Part shown: one piece after another, positions 9,559 through 18,334 of the stretch
Layout: each line of letters starts with the position of its first letter
Position numbering within the stretch: the first letter of the stretch is position 1
Notes under the pieces: generated by a model
Told to the model about the DNA's origin: nothing
What the model saw: only the letters and a program-made list of their open reading frames with translations
Database searches by the model: none
DNA from: an uncultured Clostridia bacterium
GTDB taxonomy: Bacteria; Bacillota; Clostridia; Christensenellales; Aristaeellaceae
Assembly (NCBI GenBank): GCA_946411525.1
Contig: CAMKEI010000005.1
Span: 1 to 64,000, forward strand
DNA length: 64,000 nt
Direction of reading: 5' to 3'
Position numbers and translations under genes: made by a program

Positions 9559-10767
9559 TTATTCAGACCGGACCTGTTTTCCGTTCAGATCATAGTACTG
9601 CGTTGACGTCAGCGTTTTTGTGCTGTCGTAGCTGTACCTGATTTCACTGTATCCGCCGGGAATCTCGACCGGCATTCCGTCCGTACCGAGATAAGTGCGG
9701 GCTACGGTCGCGCCGTCATCGTCTTTCGTATCCCGGTATCCGGCGTATCCGGACAGGCAACGGACGGCATTTCCCTCCGTATCCTGATAAGTTACCGTTT
9801 CCAGGCTTCCCTGGAGATCATAGCCGTACAGTACCGCCCCGACCCCCGCGCTGTTGAGCGTCCGGTTTCCGTCCCCGTCCAGGAAGCTTTCCTTTACGAT
9901 CAGGTCGTCCTTCATCTCACGGACCGTCGTCACGACGCCCGAATCGTCGGCAATCGGTTTCCCGTCCAGGCTGAAACGGGTGACCTTTACGACGCTGTCC
10001 CCTTCCCAGGCATACTCCTCCCAGGCGTATCCGGCGCCGCGGTCAGTCAGCTGAGTGTTCACGTCATAGTATTTTATACAGGTAATCCTGCCTTTTCCGT
10101 CTCGGTCCTTGGTGCAGCGGAACCACCCGTCGGGACCTGTGGCCGGCGAACCGTCCGCGTGATCGTACCGGATGGAAATCACCCTGTAAAGCTTGTCTGT
10201 TTTCTGCCTGAGAATCGCATAGCCGTCCGCACTGTCAACCGGATTCTTTTTTTCATCCCGGAACGTCCGGGCGGTCAGGGTTTTGGCGCTGTATTCATAC
10301 AGAACGGACGCGTAGCCGAGTGAGGGAACGATGACCGGTTTCCTTTTGTCCAGTCCGTAGTAGGTCACCAGCTGAAGGTCGCCGAACCGGTAATAGGTCA
10401 TGGTGACCAGTCCGTATCCCTGACGGTTCAGGACGCGGCTTCCGTTCCGGTCCAGATACTCGATCTCCGTAATGTTGCCGCTTCCGTCCTTCATGACCCT
10501 GCGTCCGTAGTATCCGCCGTTTGACCTGCAGGGCTGCCCGTCTGCGTCGTAATATGTTTCATAGGTGTTTTCCTTTTTGTAGGTATAATGAACGGAACAG
10601 TAGCCTTCTGGTCCTTCGGCCGGCCTGCCGTTGTCGTCCTCCCAGACCGTTTCCGTGATCTTTCCGTTCTCTTCAATGTTCCGGGACTGCAGTTCTCCGA
10701 TGGCCGTAAAAGGAATCAGCAGGCACAGTACAAGCGCTGCGATCCCGGCCGGAAATCTCTTCTTCAT
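9559..10767 (-). CDS. Secreted protein with tandem YYD/GY-type repeats, function unknown
   Basis: I do not recognise the family. The product of about 402 aa has a Sec signal peptide (MKKRFPAGIAALVLCLLIPFTAIG) followed by roughly eight repeats of about 40 residues. Each carries a turn such as YYDADGQP or YLDRNGSR, then a GY motif and an aromatic beta strand (for example GYGLVTMTYY). The pattern recalls YD/RHS or MORN-like beta repeats but does not match them exactly. There is no wall anchor or catalytic motif. The track starts at 10773; the internal ATG at 10767 has better spacing to AGGTGA. It is the first gene of the operon with glgB and GH31, so a role on extracellular glucan is possible but inferred only from position. 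Confidence 0.8.
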   Translation of the reverse strand: MKKRFPAGIAALVLCLLIPFTAIGELQSRNIEENGKITETVWEDDNGRPAEGPEGYCSVHYTYKKENTYETYYDADGQPCRSNGGYYGRRVMKDGSGNITEIEYLDRNGSRVLNRQGYGLVTMTYYRFGDLQLVTYYGLDKRKPVIVPSLGYASVLYEYSAKTLTARTFRDEKKNPVDSADGYAILRQKTDKLYRVISIRYDHADGSPATGPDGWFRCTKDRDGKGRITCIKYYDVNTQLTDRGAGYAWEEYAWEGDSVVKVTRFSLDGKPIADDSGVVTTVREMKDDLIVKESFLDGDGNRTLNSAGVGAVLYGYDLQGSLETVTYQDTEGNAVRCLSGYAGYRDTKDDDGATVARTYLGTDGMPVEIPGGYSEIRYSYDSTKTLTSTQYYDLNGKQVRSE

Positions 10768-10834
10768 CAACATTGTTCACCTGTCTCATCTGCCGGACCG
10801 CAAAACGGTAAACCGGACGTTTTTCCTTCAGATA

Positions 10835-10863
10835 ATTATATCAAAAAACGCTGTATAACACAA
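10835..10863 (-). promoter_or_regulatory. Sigma-A promoter of the secreted-repeat/glgB/GH31 operon
   Basis: TTGTGT and TATAAT are separated by 17 bp on the minus strand, about 65 nt upstream of the first start codon and just downstream of the symporter terminator. Confidence 0.75.
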
Positions 10864-10877
10864 GACAAGACCCGGAA

Positions 10878-10912
10878 CAAAAAAATACAGAACCCCGGCG
10901 TAAAGCCGGGGA
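10878..10912 (-). terminator. Intrinsic terminator of the AGCS symporter gene
   Basis: On the minus strand CCCCGGC-TTTAC-GCCGGGG forms a 7-bp GC stem, followed shortly by a run of seven T. It lies 23 nt after the symporter stop. Confidence 0.9.
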
Positions 10913-10934
10913 TCTGCTGATCTGAACGGAGCAA

Positions 10935-12542
10935 TCAGTCGTCCTCGTCGGTGGGAGGAGCGACCTCTTCTTCATGCTGTACATCGGGGAAGGCGGAGTA
11001 CATCGGCTCCACCTGCAGGCCGCGCAGATGGCGGTCCACATAGTTCTTCGTGATTTTCGCCACGGTTCCGGACAGAACGATCACGCCGATCAGGTTCGGA
11101 ATCATCATCAGTCCGTTGAAGGTGTCCGCCAGGTCCCAGGCCAGGTTGTCGCCCATCGTCGCGCCGCCGAAAACCAGCAGCACAAACAGCACGCGGTAGA
11201 TGATGGTCCATTTCTCACCGAGCAGGTACTCGCATGCTTTGGTGCCGTAATGGCTCCAGCCAAGCACCGTGGAGAAAGCAAACAGCATGATCGAAACCGC
11301 GATGAACGCGGAACCGATGAAACCGAACTGCTGGTTGAATACGGCGGATACCAGATTCGCCTTGCTCAGCGTTATTTCTGCACCGGCCTGCGTCATAAAG
11401 GTGGCGCTGACCAGTTCGCCGGTTTCCAGGTTGATCAGCCCGGAGGACAGCACCGCGAAGGCGGTCAGGGTACAGACCACAATCGTGTCGGCAAACACCT
11501 CAAAGATGCCCCACATGCCCTGCTTGACGGGCTCCTTGACGTTGGAGTTGGAGTGAACCATGACCGAGGAGCCGAGGCCGGCTTCGTTGGAGAACACACC
11601 GCGCTTCATGCCCCATTCGATGGCGAGCTTGATGCCGTAACCGACCACGCCGCCCGCTGCGGCCTGCATGCCGAAGGCGCCTTTGAAGATGGATGTAAAT
11701 ACCGAGCCGACATGAGAGATATTGATAAAGAAGATCGCGATCGTTCCGACCATATACAGGATCACCATGAAGGGAACGATTTTCTCGGTCACCGCGGCAA
11801 TCCGCTTCAGTCCTCCGACAACCACGAGGCCGACCAGGATCATGATCACCAGACCGGTCACCCAGGACGGCACGCCGAAGACGGCGTCCATGTTCCCTGA
11901 AATGGAATTGACCTGCGTCATGTTTCCGATGCCGAAGGAAGCAACCAGGCAGAAGAAGGCAAACAGCCCGGCCAGCACGAGACCGATCCATTTGCAGCCT
12001 TTCTTTGCGCCGAGTCCGTCGCGCAGGTAGTACATCGCGCCGCCTGACCACTCACCCTTTGAGTTCTTGCGGCGGTAGAAAATACCCAGTACGTTCTCCG
12101 AATAGTTGGTCATCATGCCCAGGAAAGCCATGACCCACATCCAGAACACAGCGCCCGGTCCGCCCATCAGGATGGCGCCGGATACGCCGACAATGTTACC
12201 GGTGCCGACGGTCGCGGCCAGCGCCGTGCATAGGCTCTGGAACTGGGAAATGCTTCTGTCCTTCGTATGGGACGTGACCTGTTTGTCACGGAAAACCGCG
12301 CCGATGGTCTTCTTCATCCAGTGGCCGAAATGAGACACCTGGAAAACCTTGGTGAGCACGGTCATCAGGATGCCGACAAAAGCCAGCAGCGCAAGGGCGG
12401 GAACTCCCCAGACAACGCCGTTCACCGCATTATTCACGTTTTCGACGCCCTTCAGGAAACCGCCGGTTTCCTCAGCGGCAGCCGTCACCGTCCATGCAAG
12501 GCTTCCCAGCAGAACGCCGGCCATTCCGGTGCTTTTCTTCAT
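10935..12542 (-). CDS. Sodium:alanine/glycine symporter, AGCS family
   Basis: AGCS carriers import alanine, glycine or related amino acids with sodium. The 535-aa product is a polytopic membrane protein. Family features are QFQSLCTALAATVGTGNIVGVSGAI, GGPGAVFWMW, the YYLRDGLG loop and GVFSNEAGLGSS. The N-terminal hydrophobic stretch ending TAAAEE may be a signal-like first segment, which is common in this family. ATG follows AAAGGCGG. It is monocistronic, with its own promoter (12625-12654) and terminator. Substrate cannot be set beyond small neutral amino acids. Confidence 0.94.
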   Translation of the reverse strand: MKKSTGMAGVLLGSLAWTVTAAAEETGGFLKGVENVNNAVNGVVWGVPALALLAFVGILMTVLTKVFQVSHFGHWMKKTIGAVFRDKQVTSHTKDRSISQFQSLCTALAATVGTGNIVGVSGAILMGGPGAVFWMWVMAFLGMMTNYSENVLGIFYRRKNSKGEWSGGAMYYLRDGLGAKKGCKWIGLVLAGLFAFFCLVASFGIGNMTQVNSISGNMDAVFGVPSWVTGLVIMILVGLVVVGGLKRIAAVTEKIVPFMVILYMVGTIAIFFINISHVGSVFTSIFKGAFGMQAAAGGVVGYGIKLAIEWGMKRGVFSNEAGLGSSVMVHSNSNVKEPVKQGMWGIFEVFADTIVVCTLTAFAVLSSGLINLETGELVSATFMTQAGAEITLSKANLVSAVFNQQFGFIGSAFIAVSIMLFAFSTVLGWSHYGTKACEYLLGEKWTIIYRVLFVLLVFGGATMGDNLAWDLADTFNGLMMIPNLIGVIVLSGTVAKITKNYVDRHLRGLQVEPMYSAFPDVQHEEEVAPPTDEDD

Positions 12543-12624
12543 ATACTTTTCCGCCTTTCTTCCGGTTGAACTGAAAAGCGTCTCCGAGCAGAATGCCCGA
12601 AGACGCCCTTGTCTCTTGCGGAAA

Positions 12625-12654
12625 AGTATACAACCTTGTTTTTTGGCATGTCAA
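12625..12654 (-). promoter_or_regulatory. Sigma-A promoter of the AGCS symporter
   Basis: TTGACA and TATACT are separated by 18 bp on the minus strand, about 80 nt upstream of the symporter ATG. Confidence 0.85.
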
Positions 12655-12767
12655 TTCTTCCGGAAAACCCGAACAACGAAAAAACACAAACAGTGTCGTA
12701 TCGCGGGACTGTTCTGTCCTGATTCGGTGTCCCGGTCAGCTGTTCCCTTTATGAACGCTGAAAAAGC

Positions 12768-12796
12768 TGTTCAAACAGCATGTTTGGTAGTATAAT
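12768..12796 (+). promoter_or_regulatory. Likely promoter of the GH67 operon with inverted repeat at -35
   Basis: A perfect TATAAT at 12791-12796 has only a poor -35 (TGTTCA, 17-bp spacing), and that segment lies inside the inverted repeat CTGTTCAAACAG. A weak -35 within a palindrome suggests an activated or repressed promoter. Confidence 0.5.
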
Positions 12797-12936
12797 AAAT
12801 TGATTATAAATGATGAAGGCATCCATCTGCGACATGGTTTCGGGATCAATGAAAGATCGCCGGAATCGCGTTTCCCGTTCGGCCTGAGGCCCGGTTGACG
12901 CGGATGCTGTATATGTTTATCTGAAAGGAGTTCTCC

Positions 12937-14757
12937 ATGAACCTCTGGCTGAACCGTCTGGTCCCGTCCGTTCCCGCGGATCTGACCGGCCCCGCTGACC
13001 TCGCCCGTTACGAACTGAACAATGCCGGAATTCGCGCCGAATTTAACGAGAATTCAGCCATGGGAGACGCCTGGCGCGTCGAGCCGCGCTTGGACGGTTC
13101 TTTTCTCCTTACCGGCGGACAAACCGGCCTGCTCTATGCCTCCTACCGGCTGATTACCGGGCTCGTTTGCGGAGAAGAGTTCCTCGGCTCCCTGTCGTCC
13201 GCGCCGAAATACGCGCTTCGGATGATCAACTGCTGGGACAATATGGACGGAAGCATTGAGCGGGGCTATGCCGGCCGGAGCCTGTTTTTCCGGGACGGCC
13301 GGATCTCCTATGATCCGGACAGGATGCGGACGCTGGGCCGGGCTATGGCTTCCGCCGGCCTCAACGTCCTGTGCGTCAACAACGTCAACGTGCATGATCC
13401 CGCCCAGCGTCTCCTCGAAGACTTTTTGCCCGGCCTCGCGGCCCTGGCGGATCTGTTCCGCCCTTTCGGTGTCCGCCTGATGCTCAGTATAGACTTCTCG
13501 CAGCCCATGCGCCATGGCGTCTCTTCCGCCGATCCGCTGGATCCTGCCGTCCGCGCCTGGTGGAAGGAAACAGCTGCACGCGTATACGCAGCGATCCCGG
13601 ATCTTGCCGGTTTTCTTGTCAAGGCGGACAGTGAGGGACGTCCCGGGCCATTCTCCTACGGCCGGAACCATGCGGACGGCGCGAACATGCTTGCTGAAGC
13701 CCTGAAGCCTTTCGGCGGATATGTCGTCTGGCGCTGCTTCGTGTACAACTGCCGCCAGGATTGGCGCGACACGAGAACAGACCGTCCGAAGGCCGCCTGG
13801 GATCACTACGCGTGCCTGGACGGAACTTTTGCCGGGAACGTGATCCTCCAGGTCAAGCACGGCCCCTTCGATTTCCAGGTAAGGGAACCGCTGAGTCCCT
13901 TGCTGCTCGGAATGAAACATACAAACCTTGCTATGGAAATACAGCTTGCGCAGGAATATACCGGCCACCAGATCGATCTGTACACGATGATCCCGATGTG
14001 GAAGGAACTGTTTGACGAACTGCCTGCGGACAGCATCATGTCCATCGCGGCGGTTTCCAATCTCGGAGATGACGAAAACTATACCGGTCATCCGCTGGCT
14101 GCGGTCAATCTGTACACCTACGGCCTGATGGCCTGGGATCCGGAAACGGACGCGAAAGAAGCCGTCACCAGATGGATCCGGCTGACCTACCGATTCGCTC
14201 CGGAGCAGGAGCAGACGCTGGCCGGCCTGTTGCTCTCTTCCCGGAGGATCTATGAAAAATACACCGCGCCGCTGGGTATTGGCTGGATGGTCACGCCGCA
14301 CAGCCACTACGGTCCGAACCCTTCCGGCTATGAATACGATCTGTGGGGCACTTATCATAAAGCGGACAGAAACGCCGTCGGCATCGACAGGACCCACGCC
14401 GGCACCGGCTACCTGGATCAGTATCCGGAGTCGTTCCGGACAAAATACGGGGATCCCGCCGTCTGTCCGGATCTGTTCCTGCTGTTCTTCCACCGCCTGC
14501 CCTATTCCTTCCGGATGAAGGACGGCCGGACGCTCATTCAGCGCATCTACGACGATCATTTTGAGGGGCTGGAGGAAACCCGGGACCTTGCCCGGGAACT
14601 GGCGGCCATCCCCTTCCCCGAACCGGACGCAACCGTGATCCGCGCCAGGATGAAGCTGCAGCTATACAATGCCGGCGAATGGTGCGATGTGATCAACACT
14701 TTCTTCCATCGCCTCAGCGGCGTTCCGGATGACAGAGGCCGTATCATATACGACTGA
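12937..14757 (+). CDS. aguA: Alpha-glucuronidase, glycoside hydrolase family 67
   Basis: GH67 removes 4-O-methylglucuronic acid from the non-reducing end of xylooligosaccharides. The 606-aa product carries clear family blocks: LRMINCWDNMDGSIERGYAGRS near residue 100, LVKADSEGRPGP (likely general acid Glu about 233), WRCFVYNCRQDWRD, and GPFDFQVREP (Asp about 312) followed by LAMEIQLAQEYTG with the candidate partner Glu. It lacks a signal peptide, so it acts on imported aldouronic acids. It is shorter than many members (about 680 aa) because the N-terminal domain is compact. ATG follows AAAGGAG. It heads a plus-strand run with transport-type genes. Confidence 0.95.
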   Translation: MNLWLNRLVPSVPADLTGPADLARYELNNAGIRAEFNENSAMGDAWRVEPRLDGSFLLTGGQTGLLYASYRLITGLVCGEEFLGSLSSAPKYALRMINCWDNMDGSIERGYAGRSLFFRDGRISYDPDRMRTLGRAMASAGLNVLCVNNVNVHDPAQRLLEDFLPGLAALADLFRPFGVRLMLSIDFSQPMRHGVSSADPLDPAVRAWWKETAARVYAAIPDLAGFLVKADSEGRPGPFSYGRNHADGANMLAEALKPFGGYVVWRCFVYNCRQDWRDTRTDRPKAAWDHYACLDGTFAGNVILQVKHGPFDFQVREPLSPLLLGMKHTNLAMEIQLAQEYTGHQIDLYTMIPMWKELFDELPADSIMSIAAVSNLGDDENYTGHPLAAVNLYTYGLMAWDPETDAKEAVTRWIRLTYRFAPEQEQTLAGLLLSSRRIYEKYTAPLGIGWMVTPHSHYGPNPSGYEYDLWGTYHKADRNAVGIDRTHAGTGYLDQYPESFRTKYGDPAVCPDLFLLFFHRLPYSFRMKDGRTLIQRIYDDHFEGLEETRDLARELAAIPFPEPDATVIRARMKLQLYNAGEWCDVINTFFHRLSGVPDDRGRIIYD

Positions 14758-14804
14758 CCGTCCCGTTTCCCCCTGAACATGTACACTGATCTGGAGGTGA
14801 TCCT

Positions 14805-16271
14805 TTGCCCGTCTGGATGAACTGGCTGAGCGACAGCGGTTCCGCTGTACCGGTTACGATCATTTCCATCGCGCTGATGCTGGCCGCAGGCTTCCTGATG
14901 ACCCGGGTCACGAAAAAGCTCCGCCTGCCCAACGTGACGGCCTATATCGTCGGAGGCATCCTCTGCGGACCGTTTGTCCTGAACCTGATTCCGCAGACCG
15001 TGGTGAAAGGCACCTCTTTCCTGCCCGATATTGCCCTGGCCTTCATCGCCTTCAGCACCGGTGAGTTCTTCCGCATTTCAGCGCTGAAGAAAAACGGCGG
15101 AAAAGTCATCACGATTACTGTGCTGGAATCCTGCGGCGCCGCGGTCCTGGTCTTCCTGGTCTGTCATCTGGCGCTTGGGCTCAGCTTCGCGTTTTCCGTC
15201 GTACTCGGTGCTCTGGCGACCGCCACCGCGCCGGCTTCGACGATCATGACCATCCGCCAGACAGGCGCGAAGGGAGATTTTGTCGAAACCCTGCTCCAGG
15301 TTGTCGCGCTGGACGACGTAGTCGGCCTTGTACTGTATTCCGTCGCGATCTCCATCGCCACAGCGGTCTTTTCCAGCATCGGTTTCCGTCTTTCTTCCGT
15401 ATTGATTCCTGTCGGAAAAAATCTGATCCTGCTGCTGCTTGGGTGCGGCTTCGGTCTTCTCCTCAAAGCGCTGATCGGCTCAAAACGTTCCACCGACAAC
15501 CGGCTCATTATCGCTATCGCAGTGCTGTTCTCCTACTGCGGCATCTGTGCGGTCATCGACGTTTCGCCCCTGCTGGGCTGCATGGCGATGGGCATGGTCT
15601 ATATCAACACCACGGAGGACGACCGGATGTTCCGCCAGCTGAACTACTTCAGCCCTCCGATCCTGCTGCTTTTTTTCTTCCGCAGCGGCGTGTCCTTTGA
15701 TCTCGGTTCCCTGCTGGGCAACACAGGCAGCATCGGAGCCGTTCCTCTGCTGGTGATCGGCATCGTCTATTTCCTCGTCCGCATTCTCGGTAAGTACGCC
15801 GGCGCGTGGCTTGGCTGCAGCCTGGCGGGCAAAACGCCGAAAGTCCGGAACTATCTGGGCCTGGCCCTGATTCCGCAGGCGGGCGTCGCCATCGGCCTCG
15901 CCGCGCTGGGTGCCCGCGCGCTCGGAGGGGAAACAGGGCACGCGCTTGAAACAATCATCCTCTCTTCGAGCGTCCTGTACGAACTGATCGGCCCGGGCAC
16001 CGCAAAATTGTCCCTGTGGCTTTCCGGTTCCTATTCGAACGAACTGGAAGAGATGGCTCCCGTACCGGAAGTCACCGAGACCGGAGAAAAGAAATCGGAG
16101 CTGGAACTGCTCATCGAGCGGATCAAAAAGATACAGGATGAACTGCCCGCACACACGGAGAACGAGAATGAGCGAGCGTTCACCGAAGCCGCCGAAGAAT
16201 ATTACCGGGAACAGACGCAGGCCCGTAATTTCCGGTCCCGCCGTCCCGGCATCCGCAGCGGTCCATTCTGA
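14805..16271 (+). CDS. CPA2-family cation:proton antiporter
   Basis: This 488-aa membrane protein belongs to the Na+/H+ or K+/H+ exchanger superfamily (KefB/NhaP-like). Visible features are about a dozen hydrophobic segments, LRLPNVTAYIVGGILCGP in the first helices, the ATATAPASTIMTIRQ segment, and the ion-binding pair in VVALDDVVGLVLY. A hydrophilic tail of about 80 residues follows the last helix; it has no NAD-binding (TrkA-N) fold. I chose the TTG start at 14805 because GGAGGTGA precedes it by 7 nt, while the in-frame ATG at 14817 is too far. It lies 47 nt after the GH67 gene. The transported ion is unknown. Confidence 0.88.
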   Translation: MPVWMNWLSDSGSAVPVTIISIALMLAAGFLMTRVTKKLRLPNVTAYIVGGILCGPFVLNLIPQTVVKGTSFLPDIALAFIAFSTGEFFRISALKKNGGKVITITVLESCGAAVLVFLVCHLALGLSFAFSVVLGALATATAPASTIMTIRQTGAKGDFVETLLQVVALDDVVGLVLYSVAISIATAVFSSIGFRLSSVLIPVGKNLILLLLGCGFGLLLKALIGSKRSTDNRLIIAIAVLFSYCGICAVIDVSPLLGCMAMGMVYINTTEDDRMFRQLNYFSPPILLLFFFRSGVSFDLGSLLGNTGSIGAVPLLVIGIVYFLVRILGKYAGAWLGCSLAGKTPKVRNYLGLALIPQAGVAIGLAALGARALGGETGHALETIILSSSVLYELIGPGTAKLSLWLSGSYSNELEEMAPVPEVTETGEKKSELELLIERIKKIQDELPAHTENENERAFTEAAEEYYREQTQARNFRSRRPGIRSGPF

Positions 16272-16342
16272 AGTTCCGCCGTCCGGCTTCCCACCTGCTG
16301 TCCCGCGCATAACAAAGAATCTTGATTCCCGGAGGTGTTTTC

Positions 16343-17086
16343 ATGGAACTGATTTCGTCCTTTACCGTTGGCCGGGATCCCATCGCCGATCTGCTCGGCC
16401 CCTGGGCTTCTGAAGTCATTGCCGTCACTATCTTGCTGCGGATCTTCCTTTCCCTTCTTCTTGGCGCGGTTATCGGCTGGGAACGTTCCAACAAGCGGCA
16501 TTCCGCAGGCCTGCGCACCTTTATGCTGGCCTTTGTAACCGGCACGGTCGCGGCGATCCAGGACTGCTGTATCTACGCCGCGTCCGGAAAGAGCGGGATC
16601 TTCATCCTGTCCGCCTGCGTGATCATCGGCGCGGCGATCATCGCGGTTCACTCCATGTTCTATACTTCCAGGAACCAGATCAAAGGATTGACCACTGCCG
16701 TCGGCCTGTGGGTATCCGTGTTGATCGGAATAGCGCTCGGCCTGGGGTTCTACACCGCCGCACTGGTCTCCTACGCGGCGCTGCTGTGCATCCTGTTCTG
16801 GTTCCCGCCGCTGGAGATTGCCTTCAATAACCGCTCCAACCATTTTGACGTGCACCTGGAGCTGACCAGCAGCGTCTGCCTGCAGGACTTCGTCACTGTC
16901 ATCCGGCGACTGGGTCTGAAAATCGATGAGATCGAGCAGAATCCGGCTTATGTGGGCAGTGGCCTTTCGGTCTATACGGTCTCCATCTCTGTTTCCAGCG
17001 AGATTCTGAAGAAATATAAAACCCACGCGGAAATCATCGAAGCCCTGAAATCCCTGGATTATGTATACCATATCGAAGAGATCTGA
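16343..17086 (+). CDS. MgtC/SapB family membrane protein
   Basis: The 247-aa product has four or five N-terminal hydrophobic helices with the MgtC hallmark IGWERSNKRHSAGLRTFML, then a soluble ACT-like domain (about 160-247) ending in EALKSLDYVYHIEEI. MgtC proteins act in magnesium limitation and membrane energetics; many housekeeping homologues are uncharacterised. The track begins at a TTG at 16322, but the ATG at 16343 follows GGAGGTG by 5 nt and starts the conserved protein. It lies 71 nt after the antiporter, in the same direction, so ion homeostasis is a plausible common theme. Confidence 0.88.
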   Translation: MELISSFTVGRDPIADLLGPWASEVIAVTILLRIFLSLLLGAVIGWERSNKRHSAGLRTFMLAFVTGTVAAIQDCCIYAASGKSGIFILSACVIIGAAIIAVHSMFYTSRNQIKGLTTAVGLWVSVLIGIALGLGFYTAALVSYAALLCILFWFPPLEIAFNNRSNHFDVHLELTSSVCLQDFVTVIRRLGLKIDEIEQNPAYVGSGLSVYTVSISVSSEILKKYKTHAEIIEALKSLDYVYHIEEI

Positions 17087-17110
17087 CCGCAAAACCGGAG
17101 GCGTACAGAG

Positions 17111-18181
17111 ATGAAAGTTTTTAAAAGAATCCTGAAAATCCTCGGATGTGTCCTGCTGGCACTGATCCTGCTGGTCGCCGCTGCGCTGGGCGTGTTCACA
17201 ATCGCGGAATACCGGCCGGCTGATATGGAAGCAGTCATTGAGGACCATGAAACCGAAGCCGTTCTGGAGACAGGAAAATCGCTGACCATCGTCAGTTGGA
17301 ACTGCGGATACGGTGCGCTGGGCGATAACGCCGACTTCTTCATGGACGGCGGCTCCTCAGTCTATACTGCGGACAGGGAACGTGTCAGCAGCAACCTGGC
17401 CGGAATCCGTGACAAACTCTCAGCGCTCTCACCGGATCTGATCCTCCTGCAGGAAGTGGACATCAATTCCTCCCGCAGCTACGGAATCGATGAGCGCACC
17501 GTGCTTCGCGAGGCGCTGCCAGGCGCGTCCGAAGCATTCGCCTATAATTTCAACGCCCTGTATGTGCCTTACCCCGTCCCGCCGATCGGACATGTGGAAG
17601 GAGGCCTGTACACTCTCAGCGCCGCGCAGCCGCGGACAGCGGAGCGGATCTCCCTGCCGGTTCCCTTCACATGGCCCGTCCGGCTGATGAACCTGAAGCG
17701 GTGCCTGCTTGTCAGCCGCTTCCCGGTGAAAGGCTCCGATCATGAACTGGTACTGATCAATCTGCATCTGGAAGCCTATGACAGCGGCGAAGGCAAGGAA
17801 AAGCAGACCCGTCAGCTGGTCTCCCTGATGCAGGAGGAATTTGGAAAAGGCAACTGGGTCATCGCCGGCGGAGACTTCAATCAGCGCTTCTCCAACGTTG
17901 ACCAGAGTGCCTGGCCGCTTTATGAAGGGACATGGCAGCCCGGCGAGATTAATACCGACGCGTTCGGCAGCGATTTCAGGCTGTTGATGGATTCCACGTC
18001 CCCCACCTGCCGTTCCCTGGACAGGCCCTGGGCCGGTGAAGAGAAGGATGGTTTCCAGTTCTATCTGATCGACGGCTATATCGTATCGGCCAACGTAACG
18101 CCGGACGCTGTCGAGACGCTGGATTTCAGTTTCATCTGTTCAGACCACAATCCCGTCCGCATGACTTTCACGCTTGAATGA
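17111..18181 (+). CDS. Membrane-anchored endonuclease/exonuclease/phosphatase (EEP) family protein
   Basis: The 356-aa product begins with a single membrane segment (about 8-33) and then an EEP domain. The catalytic motifs are all visible: SWNCGYG, LLQEVDINSS, NLHLEAYDSGEG, AGGDFNQRF and the terminal CSDHNPVRM. EEP enzymes cleave phosphodiester or phosphomonoester bonds in nucleic acids, inositol phosphates or sphingomyelin; this outward-facing architecture suggests an extracellular substrate, but which one is unknown. It lies 24 nt after the MgtC-like gene, and the terminator at 18196-18236 closes the operon. Confidence 0.88.
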   Translation: MKVFKRILKILGCVLLALILLVAAALGVFTIAEYRPADMEAVIEDHETEAVLETGKSLTIVSWNCGYGALGDNADFFMDGGSSVYTADRERVSSNLAGIRDKLSALSPDLILLQEVDINSSRSYGIDERTVLREALPGASEAFAYNFNALYVPYPVPPIGHVEGGLYTLSAAQPRTAERISLPVPFTWPVRLMNLKRCLLVSRFPVKGSDHELVLINLHLEAYDSGEGKEKQTRQLVSLMQEEFGKGNWVIAGGDFNQRFSNVDQSAWPLYEGTWQPGEINTDAFGSDFRLLMDSTSPTCRSLDRPWAGEEKDGFQFYLIDGYIVSANVTPDAVETLDFSFICSDHNPVRMTFTLE

Positions 18182-18195
18182 CCGTCTCACGGCGG

Positions 18196-18236
18196 AAGAA
18201 AAGCACGGGCAATCAATCCATGCCCGTGCTTTCTTC
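18196..18236. terminator. Bidirectional intrinsic terminator
   Basis: AAGCACGGGCA and TGCCCGTGCTT form an 11-bp stem with a 9-nt loop. T-rich tails follow on both strands (TTTCTTC on plus, TTTTCTTCC on minus). It lies between the EEP gene and the convergent ABC transporter operon. Confidence 0.9.
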
Positions 18237-18334
18237 ATGTCCCTGACGCATCGGTGAACGCCGTCTTCCGGACGGGATTCACCCTGTGCCGGTATTGATG
18301 GTCCGGCGGACAGTTTCCTGCCGTGCCGGCGGAA

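Larger units (their letters stand above)
12543..12936. other. 394-bp divergent intergenic region between AGCS symporter and GH67
   Basis: It holds the minus-strand symporter promoter and a plus-strand TATAAT at 12791-12796 for the GH67 operon. An inverted repeat CTGTT-CA-AACAG (12767-12778) lies where the -35 of that promoter would be. A six-codon ORF (12904-12924, ATG to TGA) ends on the GH67 Shine-Dalgarno and could be a leader peptide or chance. No RNA gene or mobile element was seen. Confidence 0.6.

Noticed and set aside
7600-9606. 668-aa plus-strand ORF
   Set aside because: Antisense shadow of glgB; composition is typical of a reversed high-GC gene.
12895-12923. TTGACG ... TATCTG as a promoter for GH67
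   Set aside because: The start would fall on the Shine-Dalgarno, leaving no leader; -10 match is poor.
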